From the NCBI GenBank assembly GCA_934373235.1, contig CAKROW010000008.1, positions 1-64,000 on the forward strand: 64,000 bases of DNA. Reading direction: 5' to 3'. Numbering within the stretch: position 1 is the stretch's first letter; every line of letters begins with the position of its first letter. The DNA comes from an uncultured Blautia sp. Its GTDB lineage: Bacteria > Bacillota > Clostridia > Lachnospirales > Lachnospiraceae. The position numbers and the translations under genes are program-made. A model generated the notes under the pieces. It saw nothing but the letters and a program-made list of their open reading frames with translations. It ran no database searches and had not been told where the DNA came from. Shown here piece after piece: positions 52,873 to 61,979 of the stretch.

Positions 52873-54264
52873 TCACCCGGTTTTGTCACCGCCTTTCAAT
52901 ACCCTGTTTAAGATATCCGCAAAAGGTTCCATGGCATTTTTTACCTCCTGCACAGTATTGGTCTGAGCGCCTGCTTCCAGAAGAAGTGCCCGTGGCTTCA
53001 GATGAAGATTGTACCGCAGCCCTGCCAGGTAGATCCCCCGGTAAAATTCCGGATAAAACATGGCCGCCTGATATTCCAGTTGAAAGGAAAATGCCAGGTT
53101 ATCTTCTATGTAGGGATTTGGCAGATAATCTACATTTCCCTGGTTCACTGTATAGCTCAATCCATTGTAAAAAAGGATCTGAGCTGTGGGTTTTCCATTT
53201 ATTTCTGTTACAAGATGACGTTCTTCCGGCACTCCGTCCCTGTGAAGGTCAATAACTACCTGGATCTCCGGATGTTCCTGAAGGACCGGCTCCACAGCTT
53301 CCCTGGCGTAGTCGTAGGCTTTGCTTCTGTCAAGCCGGCCGCTCATCATGTCAAAAGCGTCCGTTATATGGAGAACCTGATATCCATAGGTTTCTTCCAG
53401 GATCTTTACAAGATAATTCCCCACTCCCACAATGGTATCCTCCACCTCGCCTTCCCTGGAATCTGAAAAAGTTTCCTGGGAATGGCTGTGGTAAATAAGG
53501 ATCTGCGGAGCACTGCTATCCTGTTTTATGGACAGGTCTTCCCGGAGAAAACGCTCTGCATCAATCTGTTGTGCATCTGTAGCCGTATTGGAATCCACGA
53601 TAAAAAACTGGTTCATCACATAATCGTAATCCTGAAGGCTTTCCGGAGAAAGATCGATCACCGGATGTGCTGCAGCTCCGGCAGACGCAGACGCCGTAGC
53701 TGAATCGCTGCCTGATCCTTCCACCTGACTGCGCTCCTGATTCCCTGCCTGCTCCCCGTCCCCGGTTTCCGCAGTTCCAGCAGCTCCAGGCTGTTCCTCT
53801 GCCGGCTCTCCCGTTTCCGTTTCAGCCGACTCATCTCCAGATATGTCTTTTGCCGGCTCTCCCGTTTCTGCCCGGCTCCCGGACTCAGCCGCGCTTTTAC
53901 TGTTTTTCCCTGTTTCCTCCAGGTTCTCCGATTCTTCCTTCTTCCCATTCCCCCTGTTTTTTTCCTCTTCCGCCTTATCTTCTTCAGGGTTGTCCTCCTC
54001 TGCAATAAGCAGTTCCTCCTGCTTCTTCCTGTTTTCCTCCTGAATCCGGCTGCTTAAATATTCCCCGTTTTTCCGGGCAAGAAGTTCCTCTGTCTCAGGA
54101 TCTTTTACAGCCCGGTCTTTTACAGCTTTTTTTTCCAGAAAGCTGTACAGTGGAAGCTGCCTGTACACATTCCCCTGACGGAAAAGCTCCGCCGGAAATA
54201 CAGCCAGCATACCCATAAAGATCAAACTGAGAAATACGCAGAATGTTTTCCGGATACCAGTCAC
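52873..54264 (-). CDS. spoIIP: Stage II sporulation protein P (SpoIIP)
   Basis: A 463-residue peptidoglycan amidase/endopeptidase that thins the septal wall during forespore engulfment, with SpoIID and SpoIIM. An N-terminal anchor helix (about 6-27) is followed by a long Lys/Glu and Ser/Gly/Glu-rich linker (about 55-210). The catalytic SpoIIP domain (about 250-455) carries LIYHSHSQETF, VGNYLVKILEE, VIDLHRDG and FQLEYQAA. It follows gpr by 21 nt, as in many clostridia. Confidence 0.95.
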   Translation of the reverse strand: MTGIRKTFCVFLSLIFMGMLAVFPAELFRQGNVYRQLPLYSFLEKKAVKDRAVKDPETEELLARKNGEYLSSRIQEENRKKQEELLIAEEDNPEEDKAEEEKNRGNGKKEESENLEETGKNSKSAAESGSRAETGEPAKDISGDESAETETGEPAEEQPGAAGTAETGDGEQAGNQERSQVEGSGSDSATASASAGAAAHPVIDLSPESLQDYDYVMNQFFIVDSNTATDAQQIDAERFLREDLSIKQDSSAPQILIYHSHSQETFSDSREGEVEDTIVGVGNYLVKILEETYGYQVLHITDAFDMMSGRLDRSKAYDYAREAVEPVLQEHPEIQVVIDLHRDGVPEERHLVTEINGKPTAQILFYNGLSYTVNQGNVDYLPNPYIEDNLAFSFQLEYQAAMFYPEFYRGIYLAGLRYNLHLKPRALLLEAGAQTNTVQEVKNAMEPFADILNRVLKGGDKTG

Positions 54265-54285
54265 ACCATCACCTCTTAAGATAAT

Positions 54286-55215
54286 CTATGACAGACTCTC
54301 CTGAATTATACTGCCGGAAAAAGCCATGTTCAGCCCTTCCGATATGGTAAAGCTCAAATACTTCACAGTCTCATCCACATCCTTTGGTGTCACAAACATG
54401 GCATGAAGCTTCGGGGAGATCATATCCTCAAGGAAAGCCCGCTGTTCTTCCTCCTCCAGGACCTGTAGCACATCTGTCATGGAATCATGGACAATGGTTC
54501 CTGCATCCACTACGGTAGGCACTCCGATGCCTATCACCTTTACCTGCAGGTTATCCTCATTTAATCCAACCCGGTTATTTCCCACACCAGACCCCGGACT
54601 GATCCCTGTATCTGTTATCTGGATGGTTCTGCTGAGCCTGGATATACTCCTTGCAGCCAGCGCATCGATGGCTATGACCAGATCCGGCTTTGTCTCTGAT
54701 ACGATTCCCTGTATGATCTCTGAAGTCTCCATTCCGGTCTGCGCCATGACCCCGGGTGCGATTCCGCTTAGCCTGTGCATCTTTTCACTCCCTGTACTCT
54801 TCAGGCCATATTCCCGGATAAGGTGTCTGGTCATCCTTAAATTTCCCACCACCTTAGGTCCCAGGGAATCTGCTGTGATCTCCTGGTTTCCAAGACCTAC
54901 AACAAGAACAGACTGCTCCGCCTCAAGATCTGCAAGCTGTCCGATATGCCTAGCGATCTCCCTGGAAATTTCCCTGTGATAATCCTCATCTGCAACAGAC
55001 AGATTGGGAGCTTCTATGGTAATATAAGTTCCCTGCGGTTTTCCCATGGTTTTTGCCCCGTTTTCTGTCCGGATATGCACCACAGTGATCCGGATGTCCC
55101 GTTCTTCATCGTAGCTTTCCCTGACCTCCACTCCCCGAAGTTCCACGCTCTCCTGTACAAATCGTTCCCTTGTCTCCAGTGCCAGATCCGTTCTGATTCC
55201 ATAAGTTCCCGTCAT
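54286..55215 (-). CDS. gpr: Germination protease (GPR)
   Basis: A 309-residue aspartic-type endopeptidase that degrades small acid-soluble spore proteins at germination. The N-terminus TGTYGIRTDLALE matches the conserved start near the self-processing site. Further marks are LGNQEITADSLGPKVV, GIAPGVMAQTGMET, DLVIAIDALAARS and DTGISPGSGVGNNR. The ATG at 55215 has AGGA seven nt upstream; GTG codons 3 and 6 nt earlier are less likely. With spoIIP it shows that the organism forms spores. Confidence 0.96.
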   Translation of the reverse strand: MTGTYGIRTDLALETRERFVQESVELRGVEVRESYDEERDIRITVVHIRTENGAKTMGKPQGTYITIEAPNLSVADEDYHREISREIARHIGQLADLEAEQSVLVVGLGNQEITADSLGPKVVGNLRMTRHLIREYGLKSTGSEKMHRLSGIAPGVMAQTGMETSEIIQGIVSETKPDLVIAIDALAARSISRLSRTIQITDTGISPGSGVGNNRVGLNEDNLQVKVIGIGVPTVVDAGTIVHDSMTDVLQVLEEEEQRAFLEDMISPKLHAMFVTPKDVDETVKYLSFTISEGLNMAFSGSIIQESLS

Positions 55216-55437
55216 CACCACATCCTTTTTTTAATCAATGCCCTATACTTTCCTGTTCTCCAGAGCGTGTTTGAAAAACCATTCCGGCAATCCGCACGCC
55301 CCACTTTGAGGTATATTTCACCTGAATTCTGTTGTCGTAGTAGTATCCCTGTTTTTCCGAAAAATACCCGCGATTTTGCAGTTTGATATCATTGTAATAA
55401 TTTTGCAGGATTTTATAATAATTTTTTCAAAAAAACA

Positions 55438-55466
55438 TTGACATTTTTTGTTTTATGAGATATAGT
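55438..55466 (+). promoter_or_regulatory. Sigma-A promoter of rpsT
   Basis: A perfect TTGACA (55438-55443), a 17-nt spacer and TATAGT (55461-55466). The ~80-nt leader ends in GGAGG before the TTG start. The remainder of the gpr-rpsT gap (55222-55437) holds no gene with a start codon that I can support. Confidence 0.8.
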
Positions 55467-55554
55467 ATATAAGCATGTTTCATAGGAGCGCCCGTGTCTG
55501 TTCCTGTGGAAATGATAATTTTATCATATTTTATAGGAATCGGAGGTGTACGAA

Positions 55555-55818
55555 TTGGCTAACATTAAATCCGCTAAGAAGAGAATCTTAGTTAACAGAA
55601 CTAAGGCTGCAAGAAACAAAGCTATCCGTTCTGCTGTTAAGACTTCCATTAAGAAAGTTGAGGCTGCAGTTGAGAATAAGGATAAGGCTGCTGCAGAGGT
55701 TGCTCTTAAGGACGCGATCTCCACAATCAGCAAGGCTACATCCAAGGGCGTATATCATAAGAACAATTGCGCCAGAAAAATTTCCCGTCTTTCCAGAGCT
55801 GTCAACAGCATTGCGTAA
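55555..55818 (+). CDS. rpsT: 30S ribosomal protein S20
   Basis: An 87-residue basic, all-helical protein that binds 16S rRNA. It opens with the family signature ANIKSAKKRI and continues NRTKAARNKAIRSAVKT, ending with KNNCARKISRLSRAV. The start is TTG at 55555, eight nt after GGAGG, giving the canonical N-terminus; a GTG three codons earlier overlaps the ribosome binding site. It has its own promoter and terminator. Confidence 0.97.
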   Translation: MANIKSAKKRILVNRTKAARNKAIRSAVKTSIKKVEAAVENKDKAAAEVALKDAISTISKATSKGVYHKNNCARKISRLSRAVNSIA

Positions 55819-55858
55819 CAGACCAGAGATTTTAGTTATAAGCTTATAATTAAAAGAG

Positions 55859-55890
55859 AGACAGTCACACCGTCAGTGACTGTCTTTTTT
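55859..55890 (+). terminator. Intrinsic terminator of rpsT
   Basis: AGACAGTCAC (55859-55868) pairs with GTGACTGTCT (55876-55885), followed by T5. Confidence 0.9.
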
Positions 55891-55919
55891 GTATACCTTC
55901 ATCAAAAAGGAGGCCCAGC

Positions 55920-56480
55920 ATGAACCAGCACCCTTTTACATACAGACTCATACGCAGCAACCGCAAAACTCTGGCCATTCAGGTCAGTTCCTGCGGCCAG
56001 GTTACTGTACGTGCTCCGCGGACAATGTCCCAGGAAACTATCCATAGCTTTCTCACAGAAAAAGAAAGCTGGGTCCTTAAGCACCTTTCCCGCGCCCAGT
56101 CCGCTCCCATCCCTGTCACGCCGCCTCCCATTTCTGATTTCCGACGCAGGAATTATATGGAATCTGCCCGCAGGATCATCACCAGAAAAGCAGCTTTCTA
56201 TGCATCAGAAATGGGGGTTACCTACGGCCGTATCACAATCCGCGAGCAGAAAACCCGCTGGGGAAGCTGCTCCTCCAACGGGAACCTGAATTTCAACTGG
56301 CGGCTCATCTTCGCCCCTGAGGATGTTATTGATTATGTTGTAGTTCATGAACTCGCACACAGAAAGCAGATGAACCACTCACCTGCCTTTTACAGGGTAG
56401 TAGCATCTGTTCTCCCTGATTACCGTGAACCCCAGGAATGGCTCCGCACAAACGGTATGACTCTCTGGCAGAAGCCCTGA
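55920..56480 (+). CDS. YgjP-like metallopeptidase domain protein (DUF45)
   Basis: A 186-residue protein of the M48-related YgjP/DUF45 family. The C-terminal half has the conserved block RWGSCSSNGNLNFNWRL followed by VVHELAH (His-Glu-x-x-His zinc motif, about 140-146) and a third ligand in MNHSPAFY. The N-terminal strand region NRKTLAIQVSSCGQVTVRAP is typical. AAGGAGG lies ahead of the ATG. It is the only gene between rpsT and the convergent holA; the natural substrate is unknown. Confidence 0.9.
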   Translation: MNQHPFTYRLIRSNRKTLAIQVSSCGQVTVRAPRTMSQETIHSFLTEKESWVLKHLSRAQSAPIPVTPPPISDFRRRNYMESARRIITRKAAFYASEMGVTYGRITIREQKTRWGSCSSNGNLNFNWRLIFAPEDVIDYVVVHELAHRKQMNHSPAFYRVVASVLPDYREPQEWLRTNGMTLWQKP

Positions 56481-56584
56481 ATAAAACAGACACTCACTTC
56501 CCCGTCCCGCTGCTTCCTGTGCACCGGAAGCAGAGAGACGCTTATCTTACGTCCGACAGGAACTTCTGTCTCCTCCCCGGGTCC

Positions 56585-57574
56585 TCAGTTTCTCCCGGAG
56601 CTGTACTTTACGATCAGCAACTCTACGCTGAGCACATCCCCCAGTCTTCCGGTCTTTACCGCTTCCTCCGCATCCACAAAATCCCTCACCGCATTTTCCA
56701 GTTCCTCCTCCGTGTAAGATCTGGCACAGGCCGACAGCCCGCGCACCACGAAAGAAGGCACGCCGATCCTGGATGCGATCTCTGTCTGAGATGCACCCTC
56801 ATTTCCAAGTTTCTTGGCAAGAAGGATCTGGCGGAACTGCTTTGCAAGGAGAAACAGGATACGCATAGGCGGTTCCTTAAGTGTCAGAAGGTCATAATAA
56901 AGGTCCAGTGCACGTTTCTGATTTTTTTCTGTAACAGCACGCACCATATCAAAAATCTTATTTGTAGTCCGGGTTGTGCAAACTGCACGGATATCCTCTC
57001 CGTTCACAACATCCCTGCCCTCTGTATAGCAGATCAGTTTTTCCAGTTCCATTCTCAGATTCCCCATATCAGTCCCGGTCATGGCAAGAAGAAGCTCCAC
57101 ATCTCTCTGGGTGATCTTCCTTCCGTTCTTTCCAAGAATTCCCGCAGCCCAGCGCACCAGCGTCTTTTCATCCTGCTCTGCAAATTCCCCGATGCTTCCG
57201 CAGGCCTTCACAGCCTTGTACATACGGCTTCTCTTGTCCACCTCAGACTCACAAAATATAAGGTAAAGATATTCCGGCAAAGCCTTCATATAATCCACCA
57301 GCTCATCGCACTTATTTTTGAAAAATCCCGTATCCTCCAGCAGAACCACTCGCCGATCCGCAAAAAAAGGCATTGTCTCAAAAAGATCGATCAGCTCCTT
57401 CACATTGAGGCCCTTTCCCTCAAAACGGCTGAAATTCATAGTATCCTCATCCGGGTTCAATGCTTTTACCAGATTATACTTGTACTGCTGTTTCAGATAA
57501 GCTTCTTCCCCATAAAGAAGATAAACCTGCCTGAACTGTCCTGATTTTATGTCTTCCTGAATATTTTTCAACAC
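56585..57574 (-). CDS. holA: DNA polymerase III delta subunit
   Basis: A 329-residue clamp-loader subunit that opens the beta sliding clamp. Signs are QVYLLYGEEAYLKQQY, NFSRFEGKGLNVKELIDLFETMPFFADRRVVL, and a C-terminal helical collar. The family often lies next to rpsT, as here with one gene between. A short hairpin CTGCTTCC/GGAAGCAG lies in the 104-nt gap to the YgjP-like gene but has no U tract. Confidence 0.94.
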   Translation of the reverse strand: MLKNIQEDIKSGQFRQVYLLYGEEAYLKQQYKYNLVKALNPDEDTMNFSRFEGKGLNVKELIDLFETMPFFADRRVVLLEDTGFFKNKCDELVDYMKALPEYLYLIFCESEVDKRSRMYKAVKACGSIGEFAEQDEKTLVRWAAGILGKNGRKITQRDVELLLAMTGTDMGNLRMELEKLICYTEGRDVVNGEDIRAVCTTRTTNKIFDMVRAVTEKNQKRALDLYYDLLTLKEPPMRILFLLAKQFRQILLAKKLGNEGASQTEIASRIGVPSFVVRGLSACARSYTEEELENAVRDFVDAEEAVKTGRLGDVLSVELLIVKYSSGRN

Positions 57575-57609
57575 TGATACTCCTTATCTGCTCACTTTTT
57601 CCACAGTGA

Positions 57610-58617
57610 TCACCGGATCTTCTTTACAGAATCCCGGCAGATCAGCCTGGGCTTCAGCCGGATCTTCTCCGGATATCCGGAATAATCTCCCTGTATCCTT
57701 TTGTTGATCAGGCTGCATGCGGTATCTGCCATTTTTTCCAGCGGCTGCGCAACCGTGGTCAGCTTGGGCCGTACCATGACTGACAGTTCAAAATCATCAA
57801 ACGAAACAACTGAAAGTTCCTCCGGAACCCTGATTCCCAGGTTATGGATCGCCGCCATGGCACCAAGGCACAGATCATAATTGGCTATAAAAACCGCCGT
57901 AGGTTTCTGTTCCAGCTCCCATAACCTGCAGATTCCCTCATATCCGTCCTTATAACTAAACTCCCCCTCAATAAGATATTCACTGTATACCGGATAATCA
58001 TAATCCTCCATAGCTCTCATAAATCCCCGGAAACGCTCTCTGGCTGTAGCCTTACGTTTCTCCGGTCCTTCCAGCATGGCGATCCGTCTGTGTCCTGCCT
58101 TGATCAGATATTCTGTTGCCAGATATGCGCCTCCACAGCAGTCCACCATCACACAGTCTACATTTTCCCTGCCACTGCCGCTCTCCAGCATAACTACAGG
58201 GATCTGCTTTTCCCCAACGTATCTCAGGAACTCCAGATCATAATTCTCCGGAGTGATCAGAAGTCCATCCACGCCACGGTCCACCAGATACCGCACCAGT
58301 TCATCTGCTTTGGCATCGCTCCAGCCTGGACTTACATAGTTCAGGGAATATCCCTCTTTCCTCAGCTTCGTCTCCACCTCTCCCAGGATCGAAGCTGTAT
58401 GGGGATTGTTAATGCATCCACCCATAACACCGATCATATAAGATCTGGAGGTTCTGAGTCCCCTGGCTGCACTGCTGGGAACATAACCAAGCCTTTTGAT
58501 CGCATCTTCAATGAGGATCCGGTTTCTCTTACGCACCGTTCCTCCGTTCATATATTTTGAAATTGTAGAAATTGCCAGATTTGTCTCCCTGGCCACGTCT
58601 TTAATCGTAGCCGCCAT
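57610..58617 (-). CDS. LacI-family transcriptional regulator A
   Basis: A 335-residue repressor/activator. The N-terminal HTH (TIKDVARETNLAISTISKYMN) and hinge (YVPSSAARGLRT) are followed by a periplasmic-binding-type sugar domain (about 62-330), with IGVMGGCINNPHTASI, DGLLITPENYD and SVVSFDDFELSVMV. The recognition helix has SKYMN instead of the common SRVLN. It resembles the regulator at 59.3 kb and may be its paralogue. The ligand is not evident; no sugar operon is directly adjacent. Confidence 0.9.
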   Translation of the reverse strand: MAATIKDVARETNLAISTISKYMNGGTVRKRNRILIEDAIKRLGYVPSSAARGLRTSRSYMIGVMGGCINNPHTASILGEVETKLRKEGYSLNYVSPGWSDAKADELVRYLVDRGVDGLLITPENYDLEFLRYVGEKQIPVVMLESGSGRENVDCVMVDCCGGAYLATEYLIKAGHRRIAMLEGPEKRKATARERFRGFMRAMEDYDYPVYSEYLIEGEFSYKDGYEGICRLWELEQKPTAVFIANYDLCLGAMAAIHNLGIRVPEELSVVSFDDFELSVMVRPKLTTVAQPLEKMADTACSLINKRIQGDYSGYPEKIRLKPRLICRDSVKKIR

Positions 58618-58858
58618 ATTTTCACCTTACCTTTTTATCATTATTTTCTCCTCAGATGAAGTCAATCCAATCCGATATTCGCAATCTGCAGGAGGCCTCC
58701 CTGATCTGGTTGAATTTTCTGTCATTTCGCTCTGCCTTTGATACAGATTTACTTTTTTAGATTATAGCACACCCTTCTCCTTTGCAACAACCCCATTTGA
58801 CTTTCCGCCAAAATCGTGCTACTGTGTGTAGGTATATACTGAAAGGAGTGTTCTATCC

Positions 58859-59263
58859 ATGAACAAAAAAAGCAAAGTAACAAACAATCTTAAAACTGCA
58901 ACTACAAAAGCCAGATCCACTGTCAAAAATACAGTAGAAAAAATCGAAGCTTCACCGGCAGCAGAGAAAACTGTTCAGGCTGTCAAAAAAGTAACTGATA
59001 CAGTTGCTGCCAAAGCACCTGAAGTTGTAGAGGAAGTTAAGAAAACAGTGACCGGTCCTAAGATCAGCGGTATTACACTTGAAATTTTTGAGACATCATT
59101 TTCTATGGACACTCTTGAAGCAGCAGTAAAAAAAGACATCGAAACCAAAGAGCTCAAAGGCAAAGACATCCAGGTTTATGTTAATGCTGAAGAAAGAGCT
59201 GCTTATTACACAGTAGACGGACAGGGTTCTGACGATTACAGGATCGACCTGACCACTCTTTAA
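58859..59263 (+). CDS. DUF6465-family protein
   Basis: A 134-residue protein. Residues 1-70 form a basic, Ala/Lys/Val-rich helical stretch (TVKNTVEKIEASPAAEKTVQAVK-like) suggestive of a phasin-like or coiled segment. Residues ~70-134 form a compact domain (ISGITLEIFETSFSMDTL, DIQVYVNAEERAAYYTVDG) seen in Lachnospiraceae proteins labelled DUF6465. No signal peptide. It lies between two LacI regulators and ends 7 nt before the second, so it is probably co-transcribed with it. The function is unknown. Confidence 0.75.
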   Translation: MNKKSKVTNNLKTATTKARSTVKNTVEKIEASPAAEKTVQAVKKVTDTVAAKAPEVVEEVKKTVTGPKISGITLEIFETSFSMDTLEAAVKKDIETKELKGKDIQVYVNAEERAAYYTVDGQGSDDYRIDLTTL

Positions 59264-59270
59264 TCCTGCT

Positions 59271-60302
59271 ATGAGGGCCACGATCAAAGACATTGCCAGG
59301 GAAACAGGGCTTTCTGTGGCAACCATCTCAAAATATCTGAATAACAAAAGAATAACCGAGGAGAACCGTATCCTTATTGAGGAAGCCATTGAAAGGCTGA
59401 ACTATATCCCCAGCCGTACGGCACGTACACTCCGCGCCAAGAAGACCAGGACCGTTGCGATCCTTATCTCCAACCTGGCAAACTATTTCTGGGGACCTGT
59501 GCTCAGTGCGGTTTCACAGTTTTTTATGCAATATGATTATACGGTGATCACCAGTGCCTTTGTCTGTGACCCCAAGATCGAGCAAAGTGTTGTACAGGAT
59601 CTGATCTCCCAGCATGTAGACGGGGTTGTTCTGCTTCCATTTGACAGATATGACCAGTGTTACTGTACACTTCAGGAGGCCGGAATCCCGGTGGTCATCC
59701 TTGACCAGATTCCGGCTCATCTGGAGCACTATCCTGTAGATGTTGTTCTTTCCGACAATGTTCAGGGCAGTCGGCTTCTTGCCGAGTATCTTCAGAGCAG
59801 GGGACATACAGACATTTGTATTCTGGGCAAAGCCGAGAACTCCTACACTGTAGAACAGCGTATCCGGGGCTTTACAGAGATCTTTCCCGAAAGCAGGAAT
59901 GATTTTTTCCTGAAAACCTCGCCGCTTCGTTTCGATCACTCCGAAGAAGTCATCAACACAGGCCGCAAATTACTGCGTAACATCCTGCATATGGAGAACA
60001 GGCCCAGCGCAATTTTCATTACAAACTATCTGGTAGCCCTGGGAAGTCTTGTGGAAGCCAGCACCTCAGGTGTTGATATCCCGGAAGATCTTTCCGTTGT
60101 TGTATTTGACGATGATCCGTTATTCCGCAGCATGCACACTCCGATCACCTGCGTGGCACAGGATCTTACCAGCATAGGACATATCGCAGCAACTATTTTG
60201 TACCGGCGTATCCTGGGAGATTTTGAGGATTTTCCTGATATCCGGATGGTTCCGGTGAATTTCAGAGAGCGTTCTTCAGTGAAATTACTGAAAAAACCAT
60301 AA
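59271..60302 (+). CDS. LacI-family transcriptional regulator B
   Basis: A 343-residue regulator: HTH TIKDIARETGLSVATISKYLN, hinge YIPSRTARTLRAKK and sugar-binding domain (about 65-340) with VAILISNLANYFWGP, DGVVLLPFDRYD, VVLSDNVQGSRLLAEYLQSRGH and SVVVFDDDPLFR. Its HTH differs little from regulator A, so the two may share operator preferences. It follows the DUF6465 gene by 7 nt. The effector is unknown. Confidence 0.9.
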   Translation: MRATIKDIARETGLSVATISKYLNNKRITEENRILIEEAIERLNYIPSRTARTLRAKKTRTVAILISNLANYFWGPVLSAVSQFFMQYDYTVITSAFVCDPKIEQSVVQDLISQHVDGVVLLPFDRYDQCYCTLQEAGIPVVILDQIPAHLEHYPVDVVLSDNVQGSRLLAEYLQSRGHTDICILGKAENSYTVEQRIRGFTEIFPESRNDFFLKTSPLRFDHSEEVINTGRKLLRNILHMENRPSAIFITNYLVALGSLVEASTSGVDIPEDLSVVVFDDDPLFRSMHTPITCVAQDLTSIGHIAATILYRRILGDFEDFPDIRMVPVNFRERSSVKLLKKP

Positions 60303-60380
60303 CTGTAATTTACCCGGGGCAGCTCCTTTGAGGTTGCCCGGGTATAAAAAAGTAATACAGAACACAAATATCCACTTTGC

Positions 60381-60426
60381 AAAAAATGCACAGATCCCGG
60401 GATTTCCGGTCTGTGCATTTTTATTT
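60381..60426. terminator. Bidirectional intrinsic terminator between LacI B and glpK
   Basis: AAAAAATGCACAGA (60381-60394) pairs with TCTGTGCATTTTT (60410-60422), giving U tracts in both directions. A second GC-rich hairpin (ACCCGGGGC/GCCCGGGT near 60313-60344) lies closer to the LacI stop. Confidence 0.82.
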
Positions 60427-60436
60427 TCTGATCTTT

Positions 60437-61936
60437 TTACTGGATTTTTTTGATCCAGTCACGGGAGCAGCCTACAGCGGCTCTCCAGCCTTTTACTCTC
60501 TTCTGGCGTTCTTCCTCCTCGATCTGCGGACGGAATATCTTATCTACAACACGGCTCTCCAGCACTGCCTCCTTACTTTCCCAGAAGCCCACTGCCAGGC
60601 CCGCCAGATATGCGGCTCCAAGAGCTGTAGTCTCAATACATTCCGGACGCTCTACCGGCACATCACTGATATCTGCCTGAATCTGCATAAGAAGATTATT
60701 TGCACTTGCACCACCATCTACTCTCAGAGTTGTAAGATTGATCCCGGCATCAGCCCTCATAACATCCATAACATCATTTACCTGATAAACCAGTGATTCA
60801 AGTGTCGCTCTTACAATGTGATATTTATTCACTCCACGGGTCAGTCCCACAATAGTTCCACGTGCATACTGATCCCAGTAAGGCGCTCCAAGTCCTGTAA
60901 ACGCAGGAACCACATAACAGCCATTGGTATCCTTCACCTTACCTGCAAAATATTCCGTATCTGAAGCAGAATCTACGATCCGAAGCTCATCTCTCAGCCA
61001 CTGGATCGCAGCGCCAGCCACAAAAACAGAACCTTCCAGAACATATGTCACTTTTCCATCAAGGCTCCAGCCAATGGTAGTAACAAGGCCATTATCAGAA
61101 AACACAGGCTTCTCTCCTGCATTCATCAGCATAAAGCATCCGGTTCCATATGTATTCTTTGCATCACCCTTCTCAAAGCATGCCTGTCCAAACAGTGCAG
61201 ACTGCTGGTCACCGGCAGCTCCGGATACCGGGATCCTTCCTCCGAAGAAGGACGGATCTGTCTCACCGTAGATCTCACTGGATTCCTTTACCTGAGGAAG
61301 CATACATCTGGGAATATCCAGCTCTTCCAGGATCTCATCATCCCATTCCAGGGTATTGATATTAAACATCATGGTCCTTGAAGCATTGGAATAATCAGTT
61401 ACATGGACAGCGCCCTTGGTCAGCTTCCAGATCAGCCATGTCTCCACTGTACCAAAAAGAAGTTCTCCCCTCTCAGCACGTTCTCTGGCCCCTTCCACAT
61501 GATCCAGGATCCATTTTACTTTTGTGGCGGAAAAATATGCATCAATGACAAGACCTGTTTTTTTGCGAAATTTTTCCTCAAGCCCCTTTGCCTTCAGGCT
61601 GTCACAGAACTCCGAAGTACGTCTGCACTGCCACACAATAGCATTGTATATCGGCTGCCCTGTATTCTTATCCCATACAATAGTAGTCTCTCTCTGGTTG
61701 GTGATTCCGATCGCAGCAATATCCTCCGGCTCAGCCTCTATCTGATTCATCGCTTCTCTGGCAACCGAAAGCTGTGTTGACCAGATCTCACTGGCATCAT
61801 GCTCTACCCAGCCAGCTTTGGGAAATATCTGTGTAAATTCTTTCTGTGCAACACTGCAGATCTGTCCGTTTTTGTTAAAAAGGATACATCTGTTGCTGGT
61901 TGTACCGGAATCCAGTGCCATAATATATTTTGCCAT
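60437..61936 (-). CDS. glpK: Glycerol kinase
   Basis: A 499-residue FGGY-family kinase making sn-glycerol-3-phosphate. Motifs: YIMALDSGTTSNRCILF, GITNQRETTIVWDKNTG, WILDHVEGARERAERGELLFGTVETWL-type (GTVETWLIWKLT), GAAGDQQSALFGQ, and GGASANNLLMQIQ. The start is the ATG at 61936 with AGGAGG eight nt before. The glpP antiterminator gene lies 43 nt upstream, so both are probably one transcript. The histidine-phosphorylation region of PTS-controlled Firmicutes GlpK appears to be near residue 230 but I could not confirm the His. Confidence 0.97.
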   Translation of the reverse strand: MAKYIMALDSGTTSNRCILFNKNGQICSVAQKEFTQIFPKAGWVEHDASEIWSTQLSVAREAMNQIEAEPEDIAAIGITNQRETTIVWDKNTGQPIYNAIVWQCRRTSEFCDSLKAKGLEEKFRKKTGLVIDAYFSATKVKWILDHVEGARERAERGELLFGTVETWLIWKLTKGAVHVTDYSNASRTMMFNINTLEWDDEILEELDIPRCMLPQVKESSEIYGETDPSFFGGRIPVSGAAGDQQSALFGQACFEKGDAKNTYGTGCFMLMNAGEKPVFSDNGLVTTIGWSLDGKVTYVLEGSVFVAGAAIQWLRDELRIVDSASDTEYFAGKVKDTNGCYVVPAFTGLGAPYWDQYARGTIVGLTRGVNKYHIVRATLESLVYQVNDVMDVMRADAGINLTTLRVDGGASANNLLMQIQADISDVPVERPECIETTALGAAYLAGLAVGFWESKEAVLESRVVDKIFRPQIEEEERQKRVKGWRAAVGCSRDWIKKIQ

Positions 61937-61979
61937 GTAAAAACCCTCCTGCTTCTCAAATGTGCCTCTCCTTTGAGAC

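Noticed and set aside
55235..55428. An open minus-strand frame of about 65 codons between rpsT promoter and gpr, with protein-like segments such as YFSEKQGYYYDNR
   Set aside because: It has no ATG/GTG/TTG with a ribosome binding site at a useful position and overlaps the gpr upstream region; it may be a gene remnant, but one open frame of this length can occur by chance.
56510..56535. Hairpin CTGCTTCC/GGAAGCAG between the YgjP-like gene and holA
   Set aside because: No U tract in either direction, so it was not called as a terminator.
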